Positions 1 through 8,556 of a stretch of 61,269 bases of DNA are shown one piece after another (position 1 is the stretch's first letter; the number at the start of each line of letters is the position of its first letter). The position numbers were made by a program, and so were the translations under genes. The notes under the pieces were generated by a model, which was not told where the DNA came from, searched no databases, and saw only the letters and a program-made list of their open reading frames with translations. The stretch covers positions 1 through 61,269 of the forward strand of contig NZ_PVXP01000016.1 of the NCBI RefSeq assembly GCF_002995845.1, in the 5' to 3' direction. The stretch is from Clostridium luticellarii (lineage in GTDB: Bacteria; Bacillota; Clostridia; Clostridiales; Clostridiaceae).

Positions 1-36
1 ATGTATAATTATAGAAAAATAATTAGGGGGAGAAAT

Positions 37-846
37 ATGAAAAAAATAGGTATAATAGCATTAAGTGTAATTATGATATTTACACTTTTTACAGGCTGTG
101 GAAGCAGTACCACGTCTAACAGCAATGAGGATAATTCGCTTCAGAGAGTGAAGGATTCAGGAAAGCTTTCAATAGGATTGGATGATTCATATCCGCCTAT
201 GGAATTTAGAAATAATAAAAATCAATTGGAAGGATTTGATATAGATTTAGGGAAAGAACTTGCCAAAAAACTGGGGGTAAAATATAATCCCGTGGTTACT
301 GATTTTAATGGCATAATTTTGGCATTACAGTCCGGAAAATTTGATGCAATAATAGCCACATTGAGTATAACAGATGAAAGAAAAAAGCAGATAGATTTTA
401 TAGGACCATACATCAACGGGGGACAGATAATTATAGTGAAATCTTCAAATAAGTCTATAACTACCAAGGATGATTTGAAAGACAAAACAGTGGGAGTTCA
501 ACTTGGAAGCACAGGAGAACAGGCTGCAGGAAAGATAAGTGGAGTCAAGGAAATTAAAAAATATGACAAGATAACAGAAGCTTTTCACGAAGTCAGTATA
601 GGAAGAATTGATGCCCTGATCTGTGATTCTGAAGTAGGTGAATATTATGTGGCAAAAGATAAAAAGGACTATGTAGTACTTAAGGACAAGCTTACTAAGG
701 AACCGGTTGGAATTGGCGTGAAAAAGAAAGACAAGAAACTTCAGGAGGCTTTAAATAAAGCCATAGCCGATCTCAAAAAAGATGGCACATTGTCCAAGCT
801 TTCTACTAAGTGGTTTGGATACGACATTTATAAAGAGGAAAATTAG
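37..846 (+). CDS. Amino acid ABC transporter substrate-binding lipoprotein
   Basis: Extracytoplasmic binding protein of the polar amino acid family (SBP_bac_3). The start at 37 is preferred over an in-frame ATG at position 1 because it follows a GGGGGAG ribosome binding site and begins a lipoprotein signal peptide (MKKIG, hydrophobic stretch, then the lipobox FTGCGS). The mature part has the family pattern, with SIGLDDSYPPMEF near its N-terminus, a GFDIDLGKELAKKLG block and a C-terminal KDGTLSKLSTKWFG block. About 270 residues is normal for the family. Permease and ATPase genes are not in the window and may lie to the left. The downstream cysteine desulfidase and its regulator suggest a cyst(e)ine substrate, but this is inference; the sequence alone does not give the ligand. 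Confidence 0.9.
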   Translation: MKKIGIIALSVIMIFTLFTGCGSSTTSNSNEDNSLQRVKDSGKLSIGLDDSYPPMEFRNNKNQLEGFDIDLGKELAKKLGVKYNPVVTDFNGIILALQSGKFDAIIATLSITDERKKQIDFIGPYINGGQIIIVKSSNKSITTKDDLKDKTVGVQLGSTGEQAAGKISGVKEIKKYDKITEAFHEVSIGRIDALICDSEVGEYYVAKDKKDYVVLKDKLTKEPVGIGVKKKDKKLQEALNKAIADLKKDGTLSKLSTKWFGYDIYKEEN

Positions 847-853
847 TTAGACA

Positions 854-888
854 GGGATAAAAGTTGCAGCTGCGCTTTTATCCCTTTT
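854..888 (+). terminator. Intrinsic terminator after the binding-protein gene
   Basis: A 10-bp perfect stem GGGATAAAAG / CTTTTATCCC with an 11-nt loop is followed by TTTT. It lies just after the stop codon of the binding-protein gene. Confidence 0.85.
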
Positions 889-913
889 GACGTATTTATG
901 ATAGTATTATAAT
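887..913 (+). promoter_or_regulatory. Possible sigma-A promoter of the sigma-54 activator gene
   Basis: A perfect TATAAT at 908-913 is preceded by TTGACG at 887-892 with a short 15-nt spacer. It sits 36 nt upstream of the GTG start of the activator gene. The short spacer lowers confidence. Confidence 0.45.
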
Positions 914-948
914 ACAGGTACATTGAATTTAGGAGGAGGTAAACTTTT

Positions 949-2706
949 GTGATAGAGCAAATAAAAAATGATTTGCAGGATATAGCGGAGACCATTAAAG
1001 CTGTAGTGGATATTGATGTCACTATTATGGATAGAAGGCTTTTGAGGGTGGCTGGTACGGGAAGACTTAAGAGAAAGGTTGGATTCAGTGCGCCTAAAAA
1101 TTCTGTATTTGAAAAATGTTTAAAGAGTGGAAAGTCATATTTTATCGAAAATCCCGGAAGTTGCACTGAATGCACGGTTTGTGAGACAAAGGACCAGTGT
1201 GATGAGAAGGCAGAAGTTTGTTTCCCTATAATCATAGATGATCGGGTTGAAGGTGTCATAGCGATGATAATATTTGATGATGAAAAAAAAGAGGTATTCT
1301 TAAAAAAAAGGGATAGTTACAAGAATTTTGACAGGAGAATGGGAGAGCTCATTTCCTCCAGGATAAAGGAAAAAAATATGCATCACAAACTGGAATATAA
1401 GTCCACCGAACTGCTGACCATAATAGATTCTGTAAATGAAGGTATTATAACTATTGACAATCATAATAGAATATTGAATCTGAATAGATATATAAAAGAA
1501 AAATTCAAATTGAAGGAAGCTTCTCTGATAAATGAGGATATAGATAAAATTATTCCAAACAGAATAGTAAATAAATTTCAGAAAAGCAATTATTATATAG
1601 AAGAAGAAGCTGTAACTGTGAATTTTAATAGATCAAGGTTTAATTTTTTGTTGTCTGTAAGACCTATAAATTTTGATGAAGAAATATCCGGAGCAGTGAT
1701 AACCTTTAAGGATTTTAACAAGTTACAGCAATCTGTGTTTAAAATAGATGGAAAAAATTCACTGTTCAGATTTGAGGATATAGTAGGAAGCAGTGATATA
1801 TTTGCCCAAGTCAAGGATCAGGTTAAACAAGTTGCGAAGAAGGATATACCCGTTTTGCTTTTGGGTGAAAGCGGAACAGGGAAGGAGCTATTTGCAAGAG
1901 CTATACATTGTGGAAGCTATAGGAAAAACGAGATATTCATGCCTATAAATTGTGGAGCTATACCTGAGACATTGATGGAAAGTGAACTATTTGGATATGA
2001 AAAAGGAGCTTTTACTGGCGCCAGCAGCAGTGGAAAAATGGGCAAATTTGAAATAGCTAAAGATGGTACTATATTTTTAGATGAAATAGGGGATTTACCT
2101 CTCCATATGCAGGTAAAACTTTTGAGAGTATTGGAAGAAAAAGAAATCATGAGGATAGGGGGGCTAAGCACAATAAAAATAAATCCCAGAATAATAGCAG
2201 CCACAAATAAAGATTTACACAGTATGGTTGAAAAAGGACAATTTAGAGAGGATCTGTTTTATAGGTTGAATGTTATACCTGTGAGAATACCTCCGCTTCG
2301 AGAGAGAGGAAATGATATAACGGAGCTTTCGCAATATTTTCTGGCCAGATATAATAGTATATATGACAAAAATATAAGTGGCTTTTCTGAGGAGGTAAAA
2401 GAAATGTTTTTGAGATATTCCTGGCCCGGGAATGTAAGAGAACTTCAAAATCTCATAGAATATGCTATAAATTTTGAAAGAAAAGAAGTTATAACTTCTG
2501 AAACCATAAAAAAGAGAGAAGGGGAAAACAGTGGAAATTTTATGGAAGACAGAAGTCTTAAAGACATGGTATCAAAATATGAAAGAGATATTATAAACAA
2601 TCTCCTGAAAACATATGGTGATGGTATTGATGCCAAAAAACTTATAGCCAGGAAATTGAAGATAAGTACAGCCACCTTGTATAGAAAAATAGACGAGAAA
2701 CCGTAA
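949..2706 (+). CDS. Sigma-54-dependent transcriptional activator with Cys-rich sensor region
   Basis: An enhancer-binding protein that opens sigma-54 promoters. GTG start, 9 nt after an AGGAGGAGG site. Residues 1-140 form a sensor region with a cysteine cluster (C72, C75, C78, C84, C91; CTECTVC core). Residues about 150-260 look like a PAS domain. The AAA+ domain follows with Walker A GESGTGKE at 306, the sigma-54 contact loop GAFTGA at 353 and Walker B TIFLDEI at 375. The C-terminus ends in a Fis-type helix-turn-helix (ISTATLYRKI). The arrangement resembles the PrdR group of clostridial amino-acid-catabolism regulators. The next gene, an L-cysteine desulfidase, has a clear -24/-12 promoter and is the likely target. 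The cysteine cluster could bind an Fe-S cluster or sense thiols or redox state; that is inference. Confidence 0.93.
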   Translation: MIEQIKNDLQDIAETIKAVVDIDVTIMDRRLLRVAGTGRLKRKVGFSAPKNSVFEKCLKSGKSYFIENPGSCTECTVCETKDQCDEKAEVCFPIIIDDRVEGVIAMIIFDDEKKEVFLKKRDSYKNFDRRMGELISSRIKEKNMHHKLEYKSTELLTIIDSVNEGIITIDNHNRILNLNRYIKEKFKLKEASLINEDIDKIIPNRIVNKFQKSNYYIEEEAVTVNFNRSRFNFLLSVRPINFDEEISGAVITFKDFNKLQQSVFKIDGKNSLFRFEDIVGSSDIFAQVKDQVKQVAKKDIPVLLLGESGTGKELFARAIHCGSYRKNEIFMPINCGAIPETLMESELFGYEKGAFTGASSSGKMGKFEIAKDGTIFLDEIGDLPLHMQVKLLRVLEEKEIMRIGGLSTIKINPRIIAATNKDLHSMVEKGQFREDLFYRLNVIPVRIPPLRERGNDITELSQYFLARYNSIYDKNISGFSEEVKEMFLRYSWPGNVRELQNLIEYAINFERKEVITSETIKKREGENSGNFMEDRSLKDMVSKYERDIINNLLKTYGDGIDAKKLIARKLKISTATLYRKIDEKP

Positions 2707-2711
2707 TTTTT

Positions 2712-2745
2712 TATCAAAAATGAGAATTTATTCTCATTTTTGATA
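2712..2745. repeat. 15-bp perfect inverted repeat, candidate enhancer site
   Basis: Arms TATCAAAAATGAGAA and TTCTCATTTTTGATA flank a 4-nt centre. It is about 110 bp upstream of the -24/-12 element, and a further TGAGAATT copy lies at 2821-2828. No T-tract follows, so an upstream activator sequence for the adjacent sigma-54 activator is at least as likely as a terminator. Confidence 0.5.
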
Positions 2746-2772
2746 TAGAGGATTTATTCAGGTTGATTGGAG

Positions 2773-2813
2773 CCAGGGAGTATGTATTTTTAATACATAC
2801 TCCCTGGTTTTTA
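2773..2813 (+). terminator. Strong intrinsic terminator of the activator gene
   Basis: A 16-bp perfect stem (CCAGGGAGTATGTATT and its complement) with a 3-nt loop is followed by a T-run (TTTTT). It separates the regulator transcript from the desulfidase promoter. Confidence 0.85.
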
Positions 2814-2854
2814 TCATTATTGAGAATTGAACTTCGCATATAGGGGGAAAAATA

Positions 2855-2872
2855 TTGGCATGATAATTGCTT
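2855..2872 (+). promoter_or_regulatory. Sigma-54 (-24/-12) promoter of the cysteine desulfidase gene
   Basis: TTGGCATGATAATTGCTT matches the TGGCAC-N5-TTGCW consensus. The invariant GG (2857-2858) and GC (2869-2870) are exactly 10 nt apart. Transcription would start near 2882, about 50 nt before the coding start. Confidence 0.88.
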
Positions 2873-2931
2873 AAAATAACTCATATAAAGATGATTACAG
2901 AAAAGTTTATAATTAATGAGAGGAGAGGTAT

Positions 2932-4197
2932 GTGGTGAAGGATTATAACTTGTTAGTAGATATATTGAAGGATCAAGTAGTGCCGGCTTTGGGATGTACG
3001 GAACCGACAGCAGTAGCTTATGCTGTTGCCAAAGCTAAAGAAATTTTAGGTGAAGCTGTAGATAAGCTTGATATATATGTAGATAAAAACATATTGAAAA
3101 ATGGCAAAGAGGTAGGCATACCTGGCACGGATAAAAAAGGTATTCTAACGGCAGCAGCTTTATCCGTGGTTGTGGGAAAATCGGAGTATAGATTACAGGT
3201 ACTAAAAGATGTTTCAGATAAAAGCTTAAAGTGTGCACTTAATTTAATAGACAGGAATATAATTAAATTGAATCTAAAAAAAGATGCCAGAGGCTTATAT
3301 ATAGAAGTAATTGCAAGAAAAAACAATAATTTTTCCAGGGTAGTTATAAAAAACAGCCATTTAAATATAGTTTTCATGGAGAAAAATGGAAAATGTATTT
3401 TTTCAAAAGAAGAAAAAAATGATAAGGTCGATGGGTTGGCTTTGAAGGATAGAATAAAAGAATTTACTGTAGAAGAGTTTAAGGATTTCGTAGATAATAT
3501 TTCTTATGAAAAAATCCGGTTCATTGAAGATGGAATAAATATGAATGAAAAAATAGGAAAAGCAGGTTTGAAATTGGATCTGGGAATAGGTATAGGACAT
3601 TTATTCAATGACAGCTCCAGTGTAGGACAGTATGCCAAGGCTATTACTTCAGCTGCTTCAGAAGCCAGAATGTCAGGTTATCCATTGCCTGTGATGAGCA
3701 GTGCTGGAAGCGGAAATCACGGCCTGGTAGCTATATTGCCTATAGCCGTAATGGGAGAAAAAATGAAAGCTGACAGGGATAAGATAGTCAGAAGTGTTGC
3801 TTTAAGCCACCTTGTAACCATCTATATAAAGAGCTATACAGGGGCGCTGTCGCCGGTATGTGGATGTGGAGTGGCAGCTGGTGTAGGGGCCAGTGCAGGA
3901 CTATCCTATTTGACGGGTGGAAATCTGTCTCAGATAAAAGGTGCCATTAAGAATATGATTGCAGGAATAAGTGGAATGATATGTGATGGCGCAAAGATTG
4001 GATGCTCATATAAATTGGCCATATCGGTAAATGCGGCTCTGGATGCAGCAAATATGGCAAACAAAAATATTTTTATACCATCTGGAGATGGCATATTGGA
4101 TGAATCGGCGGAAAAAACCATACAGAATTTAGGAAGAGTATCCGTTGAGGGAATGTCAAATACAGATGGAGTGATTTTGGACTTGATGATGAAATAG
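2932..4197 (+). CDS. L-cysteine desulfidase (serine-dehydratase-alpha-like, CyuA/CdsB family)
   Basis: Cytoplasmic iron-sulfur enzyme of the UPF0597/CyuA family that degrades L-cysteine to pyruvate, ammonia and sulfide. Cysteines typical of the family are present: C22 (ALGCTEPTAV), C310 and C312 (SPVCGCGVAAG), C351 and C358 (MICDGAKIGCSYK). They would hold the [4Fe-4S] cluster and active site. At 421 residues it has normal length. GTG codons at 2932 and 2935 are both possible starts after GAGAGGAGAGG; the second has better spacing. The sigma-54 promoter directly upstream and the adjacent activator imply induction by cysteine or a related signal. Confidence 0.9.
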   Translation: MVKDYNLLVDILKDQVVPALGCTEPTAVAYAVAKAKEILGEAVDKLDIYVDKNILKNGKEVGIPGTDKKGILTAAALSVVVGKSEYRLQVLKDVSDKSLKCALNLIDRNIIKLNLKKDARGLYIEVIARKNNNFSRVVIKNSHLNIVFMEKNGKCIFSKEEKNDKVDGLALKDRIKEFTVEEFKDFVDNISYEKIRFIEDGINMNEKIGKAGLKLDLGIGIGHLFNDSSSVGQYAKAITSAASEARMSGYPLPVMSSAGSGNHGLVAILPIAVMGEKMKADRDKIVRSVALSHLVTIYIKSYTGALSPVCGCGVAAGVGASAGLSYLTGGNLSQIKGAIKNMIAGISGMICDGAKIGCSYKLAISVNAALDAANMANKNIFIPSGDGILDESAEKTIQNLGRVSVEGMSNTDGVILDLMMK

Positions 4198-4249
4198 TAT
4201 CAGGTTACTCCCGGATTCAGGTGAAGTCTGTTCAATTGAACTGAAAATT

Positions 4250-4294
4250 ATTTTTCTAATTTAATATTTTATGATAATATTAAATTAGAAAAAT
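4250..4294. repeat. 19-bp AT-only inverted repeat between genes
   Basis: Arms of 19 nt (ATTTTTCTAATTTAATATT and complement) surround a 7-nt centre. It lies about 50 nt after the desulfidase stop codon and probably works as an AT-rich terminator or RNA-stabilising hairpin. There is no canonical GC-rich stem. Confidence 0.55.
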
Positions 4295-4372
4295 ATGAAT
4301 CACTGCTTGAATTCTGCTTTGCAAGGAGAATAAAGCAGTGTGGAGATGAGGCGAAAAGGAGATGTAAACGTT

Positions 4373-4768
4373 ATGAGCACAAACAATAATTATCTTGAAA
4401 AAACCACTTATGGATGGGATAATTTTTCTAAGATTATAACTTTTATTGGATGCATTTTATGTTTACTTACAGCCTATACAGCTTTTTTAGGATTGCTTAT
4501 GATTTCATATGCTTTTTGGAGAAGCAGATCCAGAAATACTATGAGAAGAATCAGGGAAGAAAGAATGTTTTTGAAATTTTTAGACTTTCTGTTCCATGGT
4601 GTGCACAATGTGAAGCGTGGTAAGATTTCTTTAAAAAAATCTATTTTGGGAAATAAGAGGAAGTATAAAAGATGCCCCAGATGTGGTAGAAGGATTTTAT
4701 TAAAAAATTCAGACAAGGAAAATATGATATTATGCCCTAAATGTTCCTTGAGATTTAAGGCAAAGTAG
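4373..4768 (+). CDS. Small membrane protein with C-terminal zinc ribbon
   Basis: Function unknown. The ATG at 4373 (MSTNNNYLEK) follows AAGGAG by 11 nt; an upstream GTG at 4340 would add 11 residues. A hydrophobic segment (IGCILCLLTAYTAFLGLLMI) forms one or two membrane helices near the N-terminus. A basic linker follows, then a zinc ribbon with two CPxC knuckles (CPRCG and CPKCS) near the C-terminus. The layout suggests a membrane-anchored cytoplasmic zinc-binding module. Orthologs are probably limited to clostridia, but I cannot check. Confidence 0.75.
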   Translation: MSTNNNYLEKTTYGWDNFSKIITFIGCILCLLTAYTAFLGLLMISYAFWRSRSRNTMRRIREERMFLKFLDFLFHGVHNVKRGKISLKKSILGNKRKYKRCPRCGRRILLKNSDKENMILCPKCSLRFKAK

Positions 4769-4800
4769 TTGTCATTCAATCAATTTATAATAATATATAA

Positions 4801-4829
4801 ACAGCAGTCTAACATTGGCTGCTATTTTT
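4801..4829 (+). terminator. Weak intrinsic terminator
   Basis: A short stem AGCAG/CTGCT is followed by ATTTTTG, downstream of the zinc-ribbon gene. Confidence 0.45.
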
Positions 4830-4947
4830 GTAATAAAAATTATTATCATTGTTGATATATATCACTATTGATAATGCTCTGAAAAGTGATATAATTATCG
4901 TATTGCAAAAATTAAATGAGATTTCATAAAAACGGAGGGAATAAATT

Positions 4948-5799
4948 TTGGAGAAAATTGCTTTGATAACAGATAGTACCAGTGATATGACCAAAGAAAC
5001 GGTAGGTAGATATGATGTGAAAATACTTCACTATAGAATAATATATAAAGATAGGGAATTTACGGATAGAATAAATATAACTCCAAAATATGTGTATGAC
5101 AACATGGATAGAGAAATTCCCACATCCTCACTGCCGTCTATAGATGAAATGGAAAGTCTTTTTAATAGCTTACAGCATCAGGGATATACTCATGCCATAG
5201 TTATAACTTTGTCAGGAGGACTTACAGGTATTCTCAATGGAGTGAAGCTGGTCAGTGAAAATTATCCTCAAATAAAGACGTATATATACGATTCCAAGTC
5301 CATTTCCATGGGGGAGGGTATAATAGTGGAAGAATGTGCAAAGCTCATAAAAAAAGGAATGAATTTTGATGAAATAGTGAGCAGGCTGCCAGCTTTAAGA
5401 AAAAGATTACATCTGTATTTTGTGGTGGGAACTTTGGAATATTTAAAAAAAGGCGGCAGAATAGGCAAGGTAGCAGGTACAATAGCGGAGCTCTTGAATA
5501 TAAAACCTATTGTAGCGATAGATACAAATGATGGAAAATATTTTACCTATGACAAGGTAAGGGGAAGGAAAAAATCCTTAAATAGAATAGTTGAGATTGC
5601 AGACAGTATTTTAAAAAACAAAAAATGCAGAATGTGTGTTTTACACGGATGTGCACTGGAGGATTCCCAAAAAGTATATAATCAGATAAAAAAACATCCT
5701 AATGTGGTTTCAGCAAGTTTTGGGGGAGATATAAGCCCTGTGGCGGGGGTGCACAGCGGACCCGGCCTGGTGGGATTAGTATTGTTTGAGGAAGAATAA
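4948..5799 (+). CDS. DegV family fatty-acid-binding protein
   Basis: DegV/FakB-like protein that binds a fatty acid for the FakA kinase. It starts at TTG, 7 nt after CGGAGGGA. Family marks are the N-terminal LITDSTSDM, the HAIVITLSGGLTG block around residue 87, YLKKGGRIGK in the second half, and a C-terminal HSGPGLVGLV. At 283 residues it has the usual length. It runs into the PadR-type regulator gene with a 5-nt gap, so they are probably co-transcribed. Which fatty acid it binds cannot be seen. Confidence 0.9.
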   Translation: MEKIALITDSTSDMTKETVGRYDVKILHYRIIYKDREFTDRINITPKYVYDNMDREIPTSSLPSIDEMESLFNSLQHQGYTHAIVITLSGGLTGILNGVKLVSENYPQIKTYIYDSKSISMGEGIIVEECAKLIKKGMNFDEIVSRLPALRKRLHLYFVVGTLEYLKKGGRIGKVAGTIAELLNIKPIVAIDTNDGKYFTYDKVRGRKKSLNRIVEIADSILKNKKCRMCVLHGCALEDSQKVYNQIKKHPNVVSASFGGDISPVAGVHSGPGLVGLVLFEEE

Positions 5800-5804
5800 G
5801 CTTT

Positions 5805-6266
5805 ATGAATAAGTCAAGTTTGAGAAGAGATACAAAAGAAGAAGAAAAGCGGCTCTATATGGAGTACAAAAAAAAGCTTGCCGAGCTCAGGAAAGTGGAA
5901 AAAGAGAAGGAAGCTGTAGGCCAGGTATTTACAAAGGGGCTTTTGTCCATATACGTGCTTTATATTTTGAGTTTGGGTGCTACCAATGGAAATGACATAT
6001 CACATAAAATAGGTGAAAGAACTGGCGGCAGGTGGATACCTAGTACTGGCGGTATTTATCCTCTTCTGAAAAAGCTGGAAAAAGGCAAATTGATTGAGGG
6101 CAGGTGGGATGATTCCAAGAACAGAATGCAGAAAATATATACACTGACGGATCTGGGATTTTGTGAACTGAAAAATAGAAAAAAATTGCTGAAGAATAAA
6201 ATAGAAGAATCCCTGGAGGTATTTAATATAGTGTACAATGATCTATATAAAGATTCAGAGGAGTAG
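5805..6266 (+). CDS. PadR family transcriptional regulator
   Basis: Winged-helix regulator. Residues 1-45 are a charged, probably helical N-terminal extension. The PadR domain follows (GLLSIYVLYILS, GGRWIPSTGGIYPLLKKLEKGKL, then the wing with RMQKIYTLTDLG). No strong Shine-Dalgarno precedes the ATG, so translational coupling to the DegV gene 5 nt upstream is likely. The target is unknown. Confidence 0.88.
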   Translation: MNKSSLRRDTKEEEKRLYMEYKKKLAELRKVEKEKEAVGQVFTKGLLSIYVLYILSLGATNGNDISHKIGERTGGRWIPSTGGIYPLLKKLEKGKLIEGRWDDSKNRMQKIYTLTDLGFCELKNRKKLLKNKIEESLEVFNIVYNDLYKDSEE

Positions 6267-6287
6267 GAACATCCTCTGAATCTTTTC
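6251..6287. terminator. Terminator between convergent genes
   Basis: A 12-bp perfect stem AGATTCAGAGGA / TCCTCTGAATCT overlaps the stop codon of the PadR gene and is followed by TTTC. The convergent TerC gene ends at 6291, so it may serve both strands. Confidence 0.75.
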
Positions 6288-6290
6288 ATT

Positions 6291-7007
6291 TTAATTTACC
6301 TTGGAATGCTGCTGTTTAAATTCCTTAAGGGATACTGATACGGGTCTGGTTGTTATATATAGACCATATAGAAGTACAATCAAAGCAAAACCAAAGGATA
6401 TCACATTTGCTATTACAGGAGATACATAGCTTGCTAAAAGTCGGTCTTCCAGCAGCATTTTGAAGGCTGTATGAGCGAGTATGGCACCACCTATATATAT
6501 TATAATAGGATGTTTTTTCATAAGCCTGGCTACATATTGACTTCCAAAAAATATAATTGGAATATTTAACATCAGCCCAAATACTATAAGCCATATATGA
6601 CCTTCTGCAGCACCTGCAATTGCCAGCACATTGTCCAGACTCATGGTAATGTCGGCTATGACTATACTGGAAACTGCTGCAAGATATTTACCTGTTGGAG
6701 TTATCTTTTTCTTTCTTGATTTTTTTGAATTAGGACTTATAAAATTCCAGGTGATTTTTATAAGTAGAATTCCACCTACTAATTTTATGGGAAGCCATTC
6801 TATCATTAATATATAGGTGATAAGGCAGGCAAACAATATTCTCATGAAAACTGCTGTGAATACGCCAATCATCGATGCCAGCTTTGCATGTTTTTTTGGC
6901 AGATCCCTGGTTGCCAGAGCAATGACTCCTATATTGTCTCCGCTCAGTACTATGTCAAGCAGGGTTATCTGTAATGCTCCCGATAAAAAAGTAGCTAAAT
7001 TATCCAT
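6291..7007 (-). CDS. TerC family integral membrane protein
   Basis: Seven-helix membrane protein of the TerC/YjbE family (238 aa). Two internal acidic motifs sit in membrane helices: DIVLSGDNIGVIALA near residue 18 and DITMSLDNVLAIAGA near 118. These aspartates are thought to bind metal ions, and relatives take part in manganese export or metal loading of secreted proteins. The start follows AGAAGGAG. I looked for a yybP-ykoY manganese riboswitch in the 5' region and did not find one. Confidence 0.9.
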   Translation of the reverse strand: MDNLATFLSGALQITLLDIVLSGDNIGVIALATRDLPKKHAKLASMIGVFTAVFMRILFACLITYILMIEWLPIKLVGGILLIKITWNFISPNSKKSRKKKITPTGKYLAAVSSIVIADITMSLDNVLAIAGAAEGHIWLIVFGLMLNIPIIFFGSQYVARLMKKHPIIIYIGGAILAHTAFKMLLEDRLLASYVSPVIANVISFGFALIVLLYGLYITTRPVSVSLKEFKQQHSKVN

Positions 7008-7325
7008 TTTAAAATACTCCTTCTAAATAGTATATTTTAGTGATTAAACACTGATTTTTCATCTTTAAATGGAATTTACAATCCTCATTTCTATAAAATA
7101 ATATATTCTATAAATATGTTAAATATTACCCAGCAACTGAGTACCTGTATATTGTAACATAGGGAAAACATAATGTAAAGTATATTATATAATATGGTTT
7201 TAATATCTATATAATTTTAAATATATGCACAATATGTAAAATGAAGCTGATTGCTGTATATTTTAAAATTGAATTGTGTTAAAATAGCTTTTAGGGACTT
7301 CGTAAGAAAAGGGTGAGTCAAAATA
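7008..7325. other. Intergenic region between terC-like and yibE/F-like genes (318 bp)
   Basis: Divergent promoter region, very AT-rich. It holds the minus-strand promoter described separately, a TerC leader of about 135 nt with one small hairpin (ACTCAG-TTG-CTGGGT on the minus strand), and the ribosome binding sites of both genes. No ORF or known riboswitch was seen. Confidence 0.6.
7151..7179 (-). promoter_or_regulatory. Sigma-A promoter for the TerC family gene
   Basis: On the minus strand TTTACA and TACAAT are 17 nt apart. This gives a leader of about 135 nt before the TerC start codon. Confidence 0.6.
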
Positions 7326-8486
7326 TTGAGGATGAAAACAGGTAAAAATATTTCAATTATTTTAATTTTTATATTGTTATTTTCAGGTGTATTTTCTGTA
7401 AAGGCTGCATCTGGTGGAGATAATAACGGACCTATCCATGGAAAGGTTGTTAAAATAGAATCACAAGGAGATAAGAATTCTCAGAGATTTTCCAATGTGG
7501 ACGTAAAGATCATTTCCGGAAGGCTCAAGGGAAAAACAGTTACTGTGCAGAACTTTGTAGGCGGAAAAATAAAAGATGAGAACAGCAGCACTCAAAGTTT
7601 TGTTAAAGTTGGAGATGAGGTTTTAATAAATGTTGATAAATATGATAAAAATGGTAATGTGGAGAAAGCATATATTTATGAAATAGTCAGATATAAATAT
7701 CTATATAAATTGGGAATATTTTTCATCCTGCTTTTGATAATTATTGGAGGCAAAAAAGGGCTCAAATCGGTTATAACTTTGGCCATAACTGGAATCATGG
7801 TGCTGAAAATTTTAATACCCCTTGTAATACAGGGCTTTAATCCAGTAATTGTTTCTTCAGTTATATGTATGCTTGCAATTGTTATAAATCTGGTTATAAT
7901 AGGCGGGAAGAACGAAAAGACCCTGGCGGCCATTATAGGTACTTCAGGGGGTGTGCTGATTGCAGGAGCTATAACTATATTTTCAAATTCCATAATAAGA
8001 GTAAATGGACTTACAGACGATCAAATGCAGTCTATTATATATACTGCACAAAATTCCAATTTTGATTTTCAGGGACTTTTGTTTGCAGGAATAATTATGG
8101 GAGCTCTAGGGGCAGTTATGGATGTGAGCATATCCATAGCATCTTCTGTAAAGGAAATTGAAGAGGCTAAGCCGGATATAACAGTGAAAGAATTGATGAA
8201 ATCAGGCATGAACGTAGGAAAGGATATTATGGGAACTATGGCCAATACTCTAATACTTGCCTATGTAGGAGGAGCCATGTACATAATGATTATGGTATCT
8301 TCGTATTCCTACAGCACTTCTATTACTACTGCAGTTGATCAGGATGTGATTGCTTCAGAGATATTGAAGGCTCTAGCTGGCAGCATTGGTTTGATTTTTG
8401 CAATTCCAATTACAACAGCTGTAGCTGCACTGCTTGTTAAAAGATACAGGGAAAAGATGCAGGGGATATCTGAAGCAGAAAAGTGA
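7326..8486 (+). CDS. YibE/F family membrane protein
   Basis: Polytopic membrane protein of the YibE/F family, about 386 aa, function not established. The TTG at 7326 is 9 nt after AAGGGTGA; an ATG two codons on is the alternative. It has a signal-like N-terminus (ILIFILLFSGVFSVKA), an extracytoplasmic beta-rich domain to about residue 120, then several helices (ILLLIIIGGKKGLKSVITL, VICMLAIVINLVIIGG). The family block MGALGAVMDVSISIASS lies near residue 260, and further helices end in the cytoplasmic tail. It may be in one transcript with the small gene that follows. Confidence 0.87.
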   Translation: MRMKTGKNISIILIFILLFSGVFSVKAASGGDNNGPIHGKVVKIESQGDKNSQRFSNVDVKIISGRLKGKTVTVQNFVGGKIKDENSSTQSFVKVGDEVLINVDKYDKNGNVEKAYIYEIVRYKYLYKLGIFFILLLIIIGGKKGLKSVITLAITGIMVLKILIPLVIQGFNPVIVSSVICMLAIVINLVIIGGKNEKTLAAIIGTSGGVLIAGAITIFSNSIIRVNGLTDDQMQSIIYTAQNSNFDFQGLLFAGIIMGALGAVMDVSISIASSVKEIEEAKPDITVKELMKSGMNVGKDIMGTMANTLILAYVGGAMYIMIMVSSYSYSTSITTAVDQDVIASEILKALAGSIGLIFAIPITTAVAALLVKRYREKMQGISEAEK

Positions 8487-8556
8487 AAGTAACATTTTTT
8501 TATCTGAACAAATATAATACAGTGAAGTAAATTGAAAAGGAAGGATATGAAGTACA

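Noticed and set aside
1..36. ATG at position 1 as the start of the first gene
   Set aside because: The added 12 residues would precede a standard lipoprotein signal peptide; the start at 37 has its own GGGGGAG site.
7008..7150. yybP-ykoY manganese riboswitch before the TerC gene
   Set aside because: TerC genes often have one, but the conserved blocks were not found in this leader on the minus strand.
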